DNA of 14,738 nt from Gemmatimonadota bacterium (GTDB taxonomy: Bacteria; Gemmatimonadota; Gemmatimonadetes; Gemmatimonadales; GWC2-71-9). A program made the translations under genes and the position numbers. The notes below the pieces were generated by a model. The model had not been told where the DNA came from. It saw only the letters and a program-made list of their open reading frames with translations, and ran no database searches. Numbering within the stretch: the stretch's first letter is position 1; every line of letters starts with the position of its first letter. Positions 7,828 to 13,881 of the stretch are shown here, one piece after another. The stretch is from the NCBI GenBank assembly GCA_024640185.1, contig JAHEFN010000019.1, forward strand, positions 1 to 14,738. The letters run 5' to 3'.

Positions 7828-7850
7828 AACCTGTTGTCCAAAGGTCACTT
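7828..7850 (-). promoter_or_regulatory. Shared 23-base element, pilM copy
   Basis: A 23-base stretch that matches 18 of 23 positions with 10433-10455 upstream of pilA2, in the same orientation relative to the pil genes. The shared core on the minus strand is TTGGACAACAG, flanked by conserved AAGT and TT. It lies about 18 bases upstream of the sigma-70-like -35. It could be a regulator site common to both pil units. The contained TTGGAC could instead serve as a -35, with TACATC 17 bases further on. Confidence 0.4.
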
Positions 7851-7861
7851 ACGCCTGCTGA

Positions 7862-7882
7862 CCCCCGGTCGAAACCTGGGGG
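7862..7882. other. Small hairpin in the pilM upstream region
   Basis: CCCCC at 7862-7866 pairs with GGGGG at 7878-7882, extendable by a G-T wobble and one G-C pair, around the loop TCGAAAC. It may sit in the pilM leader if the upstream sigma-54-like promoter is used. Function unknown. Confidence 0.35.
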
Positions 7883-7892
7883 AATACCCCCT

Positions 7893-7911
7893 CGGCCCCT
7901 TCCCGGGGCCG
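7893..7911. terminator. GC-rich hairpin after the minor-pilin genes
   Basis: Perfect 7-base stem CGGCCCC (7893-7899) / GGGGCCG (7905-7911) with a 5-base loop, 21 bases past the stop of the last minor-pilin-like gene. There is no T tract, so it is a weak candidate terminator at best. Its right arm overlaps the -12 side of the sigma-54-like element. Confidence 0.35.
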
Positions 7912-7925
7912 CACCACTCGTGCCA
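7910..7925 (-). promoter_or_regulatory. Sigma-54-like -24/-12 element upstream of pilM
   Basis: On the minus strand TGGCACG (7925-7919), four bases, then GTGCG (7914-7910). This gives the invariant GG-N10-GC spacing of RpoN promoters, with a consensus -24 box but an imperfect -12 box (GTGCG against TTGCA). It would start transcription roughly 150 bases before pilM. It is weaker than the pilA2 element; in GC-rich DNA chance matches occur. Confidence 0.38.
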
Positions 7926-7931
7926 CCGACC

Positions 7932-8336
7932 TCAATACGCCGGCCGGTCTTCCGTCACGAGGGCAGTATCGGCAGGTCCGATGCGGAGAAGGAGGGTCCC
8001 GGATCGGACCAGGTCGCCCCGGCCGTCGTTCGCCTCGCGGCGCACCACCACCTCGAGCTCGACGAGCACGCCGACCGGGTCCCGCGCGGCGGTGGCCTCG
8101 ACCAACCACCCCGGGAGGTCTGGGGCCGGGATTCGCCGCGCCTCGCCCGCCCCCAACCGGCCGAGCAGGCTGTCGCCCTCGACCCGGACCCGCGCGATCG
8201 CGCTGCCAAGGGCGAACTCCGCCTCCTGCGCGGCGCGGCGGTCGCCGGCCAGTCGCGCCCGAGCGGCCGCCCCGGTGAGCAGCACCAGGGCCAGCCCCTC
8301 ACTCAAGAGCAGGACCGCCAGTCCCCAGGCCAACAT
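7932..8336 (-). CDS. Minor pilin-like membrane protein, PilX/GspK type
   Basis: A 134-aa protein with one hydrophobic N-terminal helix (WGLAVLLLSEGLALVLLTG, about residues 4-22), followed by ARARLAGDRRAAQEAEFALGSAIARVR. That Ala/Glu-rich, Arg-containing extension resembles the alpha-1 region of PilX/GspK-type minor pilins. Those proteins lack Glu5 after the cleavage site, and there is likewise no G|xxxxE motif here. The rest is a small Val/Leu-rich beta-type region. The ATG at 8336 overlaps the previous stop by one base (TGATG), which supports the start. The frame stays open upstream to 9128, but that part is Arg/Pro/Gly-rich shadow of the two genes before it. As third gene of the trio it would correspond to GspK in an I-J-K order. 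Family assignment is tentative. Confidence 0.6.
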   Translation of the reverse strand: MLAWGLAVLLLSEGLALVLLTGAAARARLAGDRRAAQEAEFALGSAIARVRVEGDSLLGRLGAGEARRIPAPDLPGWLVEATAARDPVGVLVELEVVVRREANDGRGDLVRSGTLLLRIGPADTALVTEDRPAY

Positions 8337-9049
8337 CAGGGCGGCGGGGCGAGGCCGACCACCCAGCCGGCGGCGGGGAGCGGGGGCGGCCAGGCGAGAC
8401 GCACCTCGAGCAGCGCGGCGGGGCTGTCGATCGCCGCGGTCAGCCCCCCGACCGCAATCGGACCGGCGATTGGCTGCACCGGCCCTCCGCCCAGCCGACG
8501 CTCGAGCCCGATCCACCAGGTGCCGGCGCTCGGGTAGGCCCGGAGTCGCGACGGCTCGAGCACGCGGACCCGCAGCACCGATCCCACCGCCCGGTCGAGT
8601 CCCAGTGACCAACCCGGCGTGGCCACGGGACAGTCGGCCGGGACGACCCCGGTGAGGCCGGCCCGGACCCACCGGAGGGAGTCCGCAGTGAGCAGGAGCA
8701 CCTCGTCGCGACCCGCCACGGGCGGCCGCCCACCGGACCACCGCTGCCGGTCGATCCGAACCTCGGCCGGGGCCTGGGCACAGGGCACGGCGCGGCCGAC
8801 CTGGCGGTCGAACTCGAGGCCGGGACCCGGGACCACCGAGAGGTCGGCGAGCGCGGCGCCGCCGAGCGAGACCGTGAGGAGGGACCCCGTGGCGGCGAGG
8901 TCCCGCTCGGCAGCGAGCCCGCGGTCGACCCGGACCGTGGCCCGGGCGGCCGCCAGCAGCAGCGGAAGCGTCGCCGCCGCGAGGAGGGCCGCGGCGCTGA
9001 GCGTCACCAGCAGCTCGACCAGGGTCGCCCCACGGCTCAGCGCCCGCAT
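8336..9049 (-). CDS. Minor pilin, PilW/GspJ-like prepilin
   Basis: A 237-aa prepilin-like protein. The N-terminus MRALSRG|ATLVELLVTLSAAALLAAA is a class III signal: basic leader, Gly before the cut, Glu at mature position 5, then a hydrophobic helix. The long helix continues to about residue 50 (RVDRGLAAERDLAATGSLL). A larger C-terminal domain with two cysteines (VPCAQ and PADCPV) follows. Size and gene order suggest a PilW/GspJ type, and minor pilins of this class prime pilus assembly. The ATG at 9049 overlaps the preceding gene by 13 bases. The frame extends upstream to 9385, but the leader peptide fixes this start. The next gene overlaps its stop by one base. Confidence 0.75.
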   Translation of the reverse strand: MRALSRGATLVELLVTLSAAALLAAATLPLLLAAARATVRVDRGLAAERDLAATGSLLTVSLGGAALADLSVVPGPGLEFDRQVGRAVPCAQAPAEVRIDRQRWSGGRPPVAGRDEVLLLTADSLRWVRAGLTGVVPADCPVATPGWSLGLDRAVGSVLRVRVLEPSRLRAYPSAGTWWIGLERRLGGGPVQPIAGPIAVGGLTAAIDSPAALLEVRLAWPPPLPAAGWVVGLAPPP

Positions 9050-9324
9050 CGCACCACCACCAGGAGCCGGGGTCGCGTCGACGTGGCCACCAACGGCAGC
9101 TCGACCGCCGTCGGGCTCGGGCGGGCACGACACCCCGAATCGGCCCGAGCGCGGGCCACCAGGGCTGCCCGGAGGCGATCGGTGTCCCGTCCCTCCCGCA
9201 CCTGCCGGTCGACCCTCAGGCTGCCGAGGAGCGCCGCCAGGAGCCCTGCCGCGGCCACCTCGACGAGCAGCATGGAGATCAGGAGTTCGACGAGCGAGGC
9301 CCCGCGGGTGCGACATGGTGGCAT
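9037..9324 (-). CDS. Minor pilin, PilV/GspI-like short prepilin
   Basis: A 95-aa prepilin-like protein: MPPCRTRG|ASLVELLISMLLVEVAAAGLLAALLGSL, with the basic leader, Gly at -1 and Glu at mature position 5. The remaining ~60 residues are Arg-rich with only a short beta-like tail (TAVELPLVATSTRPRLLVVVRC), so it is small for the family. The V-E-VAAAGLLA helix pattern resembles PilV/GspI proteins. It is the first of the overlapping trio, about 36 bases beyond the T run of the pilA1 terminator. No clear Shine-Dalgarno or promoter is seen, so expression by terminator read-through is likely. The class III signal is firm; the subtype is inferred. Confidence 0.68.
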   Translation of the reverse strand: MPPCRTRGASLVELLISMLLVEVAAAGLLAALLGSLRVDRQVREGRDTDRLRAALVARARADSGCRARPSPTAVELPLVATSTRPRLLVVVRCGR

Positions 9325-9359
9325 GGTGGAGGATGCGCCTCACCCGCGGACCGGGCATA

Positions 9360-9399
9360 CCCCAAAAACAACGAACCGTCCGCACGATGGTGCGGACGG
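9360..9399 (-). terminator. Rho-independent terminator after pilA1
   Basis: Perfect 10-base stem CCGTCCGCAC (9376-9385) / GTGCGGACGG (9390-9399) with a 4-base loop. On the minus strand it is followed by TTCGTTGTTTTTGG, a good T-rich tail. It starts 32 bases after the pilA1 stop. This is the best terminator in the window. Confidence 0.88.
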
Positions 9400-9430
9400 C
9401 CGGGGGGTGGGACGGCTGGCCCGGGTCGGC

Positions 9431-9811
9431 TCAGCTGCAGCTGATCTCGCCGTCGGTCAGCGTCCCGTCGCCGACGGTGACCGTGCACTCGTCGATCGCG
9501 CTGCTGATCGACGCGTTGCTGGCCGTGATGGTGAACATCTTGGCGTCGGCGCCGATCGACACCGTATTGCCGGGCGTGGGGATGAACATCTCGATCGGCA
9601 GGGAGACGGTGTACGTCGCGTAGTCGACGTAGTAGGCCTCCTGGGCACTCATCATGTTGCGCAGGTCGCTCTTGATCGAGGCGAGCTTGGCCTTGTCCTT
9701 GGTCGCCGCGAACTTGGGGACCGCGATGGCGGCCAGGAACCCGATGATCACCACGACGATGAGCAGTTCGATCAGGGTGAAGCCGCGACGCGCTGTGCTG
9801 CTGTGGACCAC
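9431..9811 (-). CDS. pilA: Type IV major pilin (second tandem copy)
   Basis: A 126-aa type IVa-like prepilin. The leader MVHSSTARRG is followed by the mature N-terminus FTLIELLIVVVIIGFLAAIAVPKF, with Phe1 and Glu5. The N-terminal 58 mature residues match 50/58 with the pilin at 9920-10306. The C-terminal part differs but keeps a final two-cysteine loop (DECTVTV ... ISCS), probably a disulfide-bounded D-region. A Ser-rich stretch (TASNASISS) precedes it. The GTG at 9811 is chosen because GGGAGGAG lies just upstream and the leader has normal length; the frame is open to an ATG at 9892, but that extension contains the intergenic hairpin. No separate promoter was found; it is probably co-transcribed with the upstream pilin at reduced level. 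A strong terminator follows. Confidence 0.93.
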   Translation of the reverse strand: MVHSSTARRGFTLIELLIVVVIIGFLAAIAVPKFAATKDKAKLASIKSDLRNMMSAQEAYYVDYATYTVSLPIEMFIPTPGNTVSIGADAKMFTITASNASISSAIDECTVTVGDGTLTDGEISCS

Positions 9812-9860
9812 GGCTCCTCCCTTGCTAGGCTCGCGGGTGACAACCACGGTGGGAAGGAAC

Positions 9861-9894
9861 GGGTGGTGCCCAACCGACCGGCCGGACACCACCC
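9861..9894 (-). terminator. Intergenic hairpin between the two pilin genes
   Basis: Eight-base perfect arms GGGTGGTG (9861-9868) and CACCACCC (9887-9894), extendable to 11 pairs including one G-U, around a 12-base loop. On the minus strand it is followed by GTTCCTTCC, which is not a full T run. It probably acts as a partial terminator or mRNA-stabilising 3' end that lets the first pilin outproduce the second. Confidence 0.6.
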
Positions 9895-9919
9895 TTCACC
9901 ACCAGAGGTACGGCGGAGC

Positions 9920-10306
9920 TTACGAGCAGGCGATGACGCCGTCGACGTTCGTCGCCGCGCCGGCACCCACCTGGACCGTGCACTGATCAAGCGTGCTGCT
10001 GATCGTGCTGTTGGTCGCGGTGGCCGTGTAGCCGCTCGCGCCCGGGGTGATCGTCATCGTGTTGGCCTGGGACAGCGAGAAGTTGCTGGCCGTCTCCAGC
10101 TGGCCGAACGAGCCATAGGTGGCGTAGTCCGAGAAGTACGCCTCCTGCGCCGTCATCATGTTGCGCAGGTCGGTCTTGACAGAGGCCAGCTTGGCCTTGT
10201 CCTTGGTCGCTGCGAACTTCGGGATCGCGATCGCGGCGAGAATGCCGATGATCACGACCACGATGAGCAGCTCGATGAGCGTGAAGCCCTTGCGATTGGA
10301 AAGCAT
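9920..10306 (-). CDS. pilA: Type IV major pilin (promoter-proximal copy)
   Basis: A 128-aa prepilin: short basic leader MLSNRKG, then mature FTLIELLIVVVIIGILAAIAIPKF with Phe1 and Glu5, giving a mature pilin of 121 aa. The alpha-1 helix continues through KDKAKLASVKTDLRNMMTAQEAYF. The C-terminal head ends in a two-Cys loop (DQCTVQV ... VIACS), preceded by a Ser/Thr-rich segment (TATATNSTISSTLD). The ATG at 10306 is chosen for the normal leader and GGAGA eight bases upstream. The frame is open to 10429, but that extension covers the promoter and leader hairpin. It is preceded by a near-consensus sigma-54 promoter, the classic pilA arrangement, and followed by a paralogue. This is probably the main structural pilin. 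Confidence 0.95.
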   Translation of the reverse strand: MLSNRKGFTLIELLIVVVIIGILAAIAIPKFAATKDKAKLASVKTDLRNMMTAQEAYFSDYATYGSFGQLETASNFSLSQANTMTITPGASGYTATATNSTISSTLDQCTVQVGAGAATNVDGVIACS

Positions 10307-10336
10307 TGCCGAGATCTCCAGTGGTGAGGAAAGACA

Positions 10337-10378
10337 GGGATCAACTGAGATTGCCGTCCGGGAATCCCAGTTGATCCC
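10337..10378 (-). other. Long hairpin in the pilA2 leader
   Basis: Perfect 11-base arms GGGATCAACTG (10337-10347) and CAGTTGATCCC (10368-10378). After one mismatch four more pairs follow (GATT/AATC) around a 10-base loop. It lies between the sigma-54 element and the pilA2 ATG, so it would fold near the 5' end of the mRNA. An operator role is the alternative. Confidence 0.7.
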
Positions 10379-10397
10379 GGCACTGCCCCTCGGAACG

Positions 10398-10413
10398 TGC
10401 ATCCTCCGTGCCA
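10398..10413 (-). promoter_or_regulatory. Sigma-54 (RpoN) promoter of pilA2
   Basis: Minus-strand TGGCACG, four bases, then ATGCA. The GG-N10-GC spacing is exact, and it differs from TGGCACG-N4-TTGCA at one position. The predicted start lies near 10387, leaving a leader of about 80 bases. RpoN with the PilS/PilR two-component system drives pilA in many bacteria, so an activator site would be expected further upstream. Confidence 0.72.
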
Positions 10414-10420
10414 CCGGGGT

Positions 10421-10449
10421 GATATACACTGTAAACTGTTGTCCAACAA
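10421..10449 (-). promoter_or_regulatory. Possible alternative sigma-70 promoter upstream of pilA2
   Basis: Minus-strand TTGTTG (10449-10444), 17-base spacer, then TATATC (10426-10421). It is a fair match that lies just upstream of the sigma-54 element and overlaps the shared 23-base element. It may be a secondary promoter or simply the AT-richer patch typical of upstream activator DNA. Confidence 0.28.
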
Positions 10450-10455
10450 TGACTT
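10433..10455 (-). promoter_or_regulatory. Shared 23-base element, pilA2 copy
   Basis: Matches 7828-7850 (upstream of pilM) at 18 of 23 positions, same orientation relative to the pil genes. The core TTGGACAACAG includes the small palindrome TGTTGGACAACA. It begins 20 bases upstream of the sigma-54 -24 box, in the region between pilA2 and the divergent TMTC-like genes, and could serve either side. Confidence 0.42.
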
Positions 10456-10576
10456 ATGGGCACACGACGCCGAACGTCTTCCCTCGGACCCGGGAGCAAG
10501 TTCTTGGACTCTGCAAGCATCGGGACCCGCCCCGACCTCCGGCGGGCGCACCAACGCCGCTCCAGATCGCCACGCC

Positions 10577-12298
10577 ATGATGGCTGACGACCCCGGCCCG
10601 GTGGCCACCTCGCCCGCCCGGTGGGGGCCCGCCCTCGGCCTCACCCTGCTCGTTCTTGCCAGCACCTGGGCCGGGGTCGGCAACGGATGGGTCCAGGACG
10701 ACCTGCCGATCATCTTCGTCAACGCCCTGGTCCACTCCCTCGGCAATCTCGGGCAGCTCTTCACCCATTCGTACTGGCCGGCCCCCTACCCGCCCGACCT
10801 CTACCGACCGATGGCGATGGTGGGCTTCGCCCTCCAGTGGAGCGTTGCCGGAGGCGAGCCGCTGGTCTTTCGGCTGGTCTCGATCGCGCTCTACCTCGTG
10901 GTCACCCTCGCCCTCTGGCGCCTGGCGCTCCGACTCCTCCCCCGCGGCCCGGCGTGGGTTGTCGCGGCCCTCTTCGCCGTCCATCCGGTGCATGTCGAGG
11001 CCGTGGCGGTGGCGGTCAACCAAGGCGAACTGCTGGTGGCGCTGGTCCTGATCCTCGGCATGAATGCCTGGATCGACCGGCGGAAGGCCGGGGCGCCGAC
11101 CGGCGGCTGGTGGGGGGCCCGCCTGGCGGCCGCCTATTTCGTGGGGATCCTGATCAAGGAACACGCGGTGGTCTTCCCCGCGCTCCTCGCCGCCCTCGAA
11201 TTCACGGTGCTCGACGACCGCCGGCCGTTCGGCACCCGCCTCCGCGAGCACCGACAGTTCCTGCTGGGTGCCGCGCTCGCCGTGGTTCTCGCCGTCGCGA
11301 TGCGGGACCAGGTGCTCGCCGGGAACACCCGCGGGAGCTTCACCGCCGAGGCGCTCGAGGGGCTGGGGGTCGGCGGGCGGGCCCTGACGATGCTCTCCGT
11401 GGTCCCCGAGTGGGCCCGCCTGCTCATCTGGCCCCGTCACCTCCAGGCCGACTACTCCCTGCAGGAGATCGTCCCGGCCACCGGCTTTGGGGCTGCCCAG
11501 CTCCTGGGGACCGCCCTCCTCCTCCTGGCGATCGTCATCCTGCTGGCCTGCCGCCGGCGGCTGCCGGTGGCGGCCTTCGGGGTCGGTTGGCTGGCGATCG
11601 CCCTGGGGCCGGTGCACAACGTGCTGGTCCCCACCGGGATCGTGCTCGCCGAGCGCACCCTCTTCCTCGGCAGCGCCGGGTTCCTGCTCGGCGGGGTGGC
11701 GCTCCTCGCCGGGGCACGGGAGCGGGTCGCGGCGAGGTGGCCCCGCGGCACCCGGGGCGTCGTCCTCGCCGGGCTCGGTGCCCTGCTCGCCATGGGCATC
11801 AGCCGGTCGACCTCCCGGCAACGGGTCTGGCACGACCTGCCGACCCTCTGGCGCCAGACCCTGACCGATGCGCCCCTCAGCTATCGCGCCCACCACGCCT
11901 GGGCCGAGATCCTCTTCAAGGGCGGCGCCAAGGGCCCGGCGGAACAGCACTTCCGCCGCGCCATCGCGCTGCATCCGCGGGGCTGGCCGGTCTACCTCGA
12001 GCTCGCCGACAAGTACCGACTGAGCGGCAACTGCTGGCCGGCGGTCGACCTCTACACCGTGGCCCTCGGCCTCAACCCCATGCACAGCGCGGGGCGTGGC
12101 TCCCTCATCGCCTGCCTGGTCCACATCGGCAGGTATGCCGAGGCGGCCGAGGCGGCCCGCATCGGCGTCGAGCTCGGCGACGCCGCGGAGACCTTCGCGC
12201 GCTACGCCGAGGTCGCCGACAGTGCCCTCCGGGTCGGGGCACCAGCCGAGTCGGTCAAGCTCCCGGCCCCGATTCCCGCCTCCCCGGCCGCCCGATGA
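10577..12298 (+). CDS. TMTC-like GT-C membrane protein with C-terminal TPRs, copy 1
   Basis: A 573-aa polytopic inner-membrane protein with the layout of the TMTC (transmembrane and TPR) family. Eukaryotic TMTC proteins are GT-C-fold O-mannosyltransferases; bacterial members are poorly characterised. Family-like landmarks: GWVQDD with an Asp pair at 41-42 in the first extracytoplasmic loop, LYRPM (75-79), HPVHVEAVAVAVNQGELL (136-153), IKEHAVVFP (193-201), PEWARLLIWPRHLQADYS (277-294) and AERTLFLGS (358-366). About ten hydrophobic segments run to ~410, then two to three TPR-like helix pairs (~436-545; AEQHFRRAIALHP, AVDLYTVALGLNP, AEAAEAARIGVELG). The start is the first of two adjacent ATGs; no clear Shine-Dalgarno is seen. 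The stop overlaps the next start as ATGA. Divergent from pilA2. The donor and substrate cannot be read from sequence. Confidence 0.8.
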   Translation: MMADDPGPVATSPARWGPALGLTLLVLASTWAGVGNGWVQDDLPIIFVNALVHSLGNLGQLFTHSYWPAPYPPDLYRPMAMVGFALQWSVAGGEPLVFRLVSIALYLVVTLALWRLALRLLPRGPAWVVAALFAVHPVHVEAVAVAVNQGELLVALVLILGMNAWIDRRKAGAPTGGWWGARLAAAYFVGILIKEHAVVFPALLAALEFTVLDDRRPFGTRLREHRQFLLGAALAVVLAVAMRDQVLAGNTRGSFTAEALEGLGVGGRALTMLSVVPEWARLLIWPRHLQADYSLQEIVPATGFGAAQLLGTALLLLAIVILLACRRRLPVAAFGVGWLAIALGPVHNVLVPTGIVLAERTLFLGSAGFLLGGVALLAGARERVAARWPRGTRGVVLAGLGALLAMGISRSTSRQRVWHDLPTLWRQTLTDAPLSYRAHHAWAEILFKGGAKGPAEQHFRRAIALHPRGWPVYLELADKYRLSGNCWPAVDLYTVALGLNPMHSAGRGSLIACLVHIGRYAEAAEAARIGVELGDAAETFARYAEVADSALRVGAPAESVKLPAPIPASPAAR

Positions 12299-13851
12299 CG
12301 ACCAGGCGCGCGATGGTCGCGTCGTGTGCCGCGGCGGTCGCGGTCATGGCGGCCGCCGTGGCGGGCGGCTTCGTCAACGACGCGGCCGCGATGCTGGAGC
12401 GGGATCCTCGGTTTGCCCTGCCGATCGACTGGAGCGCCCTGCTCACCAGCTCCTATTGGCTGACCGGCCTCTGGCGACCCCTCACCATCGGCCTCTTCGG
12501 ACTCCAGGCGGCCCTCCCAGGAGAGGCGATTCCGGCGGTGTTCCACGCCACCTCGATCCTGCTCTACCTGGTGACCACGGCCCTGGTGGTCCGGCTCGCG
12601 GCGCGGCTGGGGGCCGGCCCGACCCCGCTCCTCGTCGCCGGCATCCTCTTCGCCGTCCACCCGCTGCATGCCGAGGTGGTCGCCTCGATCGTGGGGCAGG
12701 CGGAACTGCTCACCGCCATCGCGATGCTGGGTGGCGCGCTGGTGTGGCACCGCGCGGCCCGGGAGGGCCCGGGGGCTGCGACCGTCCCCCTCCTGCTGCT
12801 GTCGCAGGCCGCCGCGATCGGCGCCAAGGAGCAGGGATTCGTCCTGATCGGCCTGCTGGTCGGCCAGCACCTGCTCTTCCCCGGTCGCCTCACGCACCGG
12901 CGCGCCGCCACGCTGCTGCTCCCGGTGGGGCTCCTCGCCGCGGTGCTGCTCCTCACCCGGGGGATGGTGACCGGATCGATCGTCGGCGAGACGCCGCTGG
13001 TCTACCTCGCCGGGCTCGACCTCGGCGCCCGCACCGTGACCGCCCTGGGGGTGCTCCCGGAGATCGTCCGGCTGGCGGTCCTGCCGCTGCACCTGCAGGC
13101 CGAGTACGGTCCACCCGACCTCCCGATCGGTCCACCGCTCGGGCTCCGGCACCTCCTCGGGATCCTGGTGGTCCTGGGCTGGGGGATCGCGCTGCTGCGG
13201 GCCCGGCACCGGGCCCCCCTCACGGCCCTCGGACTCTGGTGGATCGGGGTCACCTGGCTGCCCTCGTCGTCGCTCCTCGCCCCGGCTGGGGTGATGCTCG
13301 CCGATCGGCTGCTCTTCCTCCCGTCGATCGGCCTGGCCTTGGTGGTGGCGGGGGTGGTTCCGGACCGGCCGAGCGTCACCGGGCGCCTGGTCCTGGGCGG
13401 GGCGTTGGCCTGGGCGGTGCTGGCGGGGGTCCGCACCGTCGGGCGGGTGGCGACCTGGCGAACGCCCGAGGCGTACTTCACCCAGATGACCGTCGATGCC
13501 CCGCGCGTCTACCGCGCCTGGTATTTCCGCGGGCTGTCTGAGCGCGACCTCGGGAAACACCGGGAGGCCGAGGCGCACCTGCGCCACTCCCTGGCACTCT
13601 GGGACCGGGATCCCGTGGTGCACGACGTCCTCGGGCAGGTGTTGCGCACCGACGGACGCTGCCGGGAGGCGGTGACGATCCTCCGCGCGGGGCTCGCGCT
13701 CGAACCCGGCCGGACGCAGACCCGTGCCAAGTTGGGGGAGTGCCTGCTCGAGACCGGCGATTCCGTCGCGGCGCGCGCCCTCGCGCGCGAGGGGATCGCC
13801 CTCGGCCAGGACGCCTTCGTCCCCCTGCTCCGGCGCGCGGGCGGCGACTAG
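12295..13851 (+). CDS. TMTC-like GT-C membrane protein with C-terminal TPRs, copy 2
   Basis: A 518-aa paralogue of the upstream gene, coupled to it by an ATGA overlap. Matching landmarks: GGFVNDAA at 24-32, where the first Asp is kept (D30) but the second is Ala; LWRPL (59-63); HPLHAEVVASIVGQAELLTA (122-141); GAKEQGFVLIG (177-187); PEIVRLAVLPLHLQAEY (255-271); and ADRLLFLPS (336-344). Hydrophobic segments fill ~8-385. The C-terminal TPR-like part (~404-505) includes RGLSERDLGKHREAEAHLRHSLAL and DGRCREAVTILRAGLALEPG. The two proteins may work as a pair, or on different substrates. Its stop is 30 bases from the stop of the convergent gene on the right. The family call is good; enzymatic activity is inferred. 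Confidence 0.8.
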   Translation: MTTRRAMVASCAAAVAVMAAAVAGGFVNDAAAMLERDPRFALPIDWSALLTSSYWLTGLWRPLTIGLFGLQAALPGEAIPAVFHATSILLYLVTTALVVRLAARLGAGPTPLLVAGILFAVHPLHAEVVASIVGQAELLTAIAMLGGALVWHRAAREGPGAATVPLLLLSQAAAIGAKEQGFVLIGLLVGQHLLFPGRLTHRRAATLLLPVGLLAAVLLLTRGMVTGSIVGETPLVYLAGLDLGARTVTALGVLPEIVRLAVLPLHLQAEYGPPDLPIGPPLGLRHLLGILVVLGWGIALLRARHRAPLTALGLWWIGVTWLPSSSLLAPAGVMLADRLLFLPSIGLALVVAGVVPDRPSVTGRLVLGGALAWAVLAGVRTVGRVATWRTPEAYFTQMTVDAPRVYRAWYFRGLSERDLGKHREAEAHLRHSLALWDRDPVVHDVLGQVLRTDGRCREAVTILRAGLALEPGRTQTRAKLGECLLETGDSVAARALAREGIALGQDAFVPLLRRAGGD

Positions 13852-13881
13852 CTCCCCGGTCCCCCGTGGATCACGCGCCGT

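Noticed and set aside
7932..9128. 398-aa minus-strand frame as one long minor-pilin-region protein
   Set aside because: Everything before residue 265 is Arg/Gly/Pro-rich shadow of the two preceding prepilin genes; the real gene begins at 8336.
9811..10429. Longer N-termini for both pilins (starts at 9892 and 10429)
   Set aside because: They would place promoter or hairpin DNA inside the coding region and give abnormal leaders. The short class III leaders with good Shine-Dalgarno sequences are convincing.
10454..12124. Minus-strand 556-aa open frame opposite the first TMTC-like gene
   Set aside because: Highly charged, Gly/Glu/Arg-rich translation with no hydrophobic core or motif; a shadow of the membrane protein on the other strand. 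The same holds for 12202-13623.
10621..13851. A single 1076-aa plus-strand frame joining the region of both TMTC-like genes
   Set aside because: Its first ~558 residues are an Arg/Pro-rich shadow of copy 1. Only the part from 12295 encodes protein, with an ATGA-coupled start.
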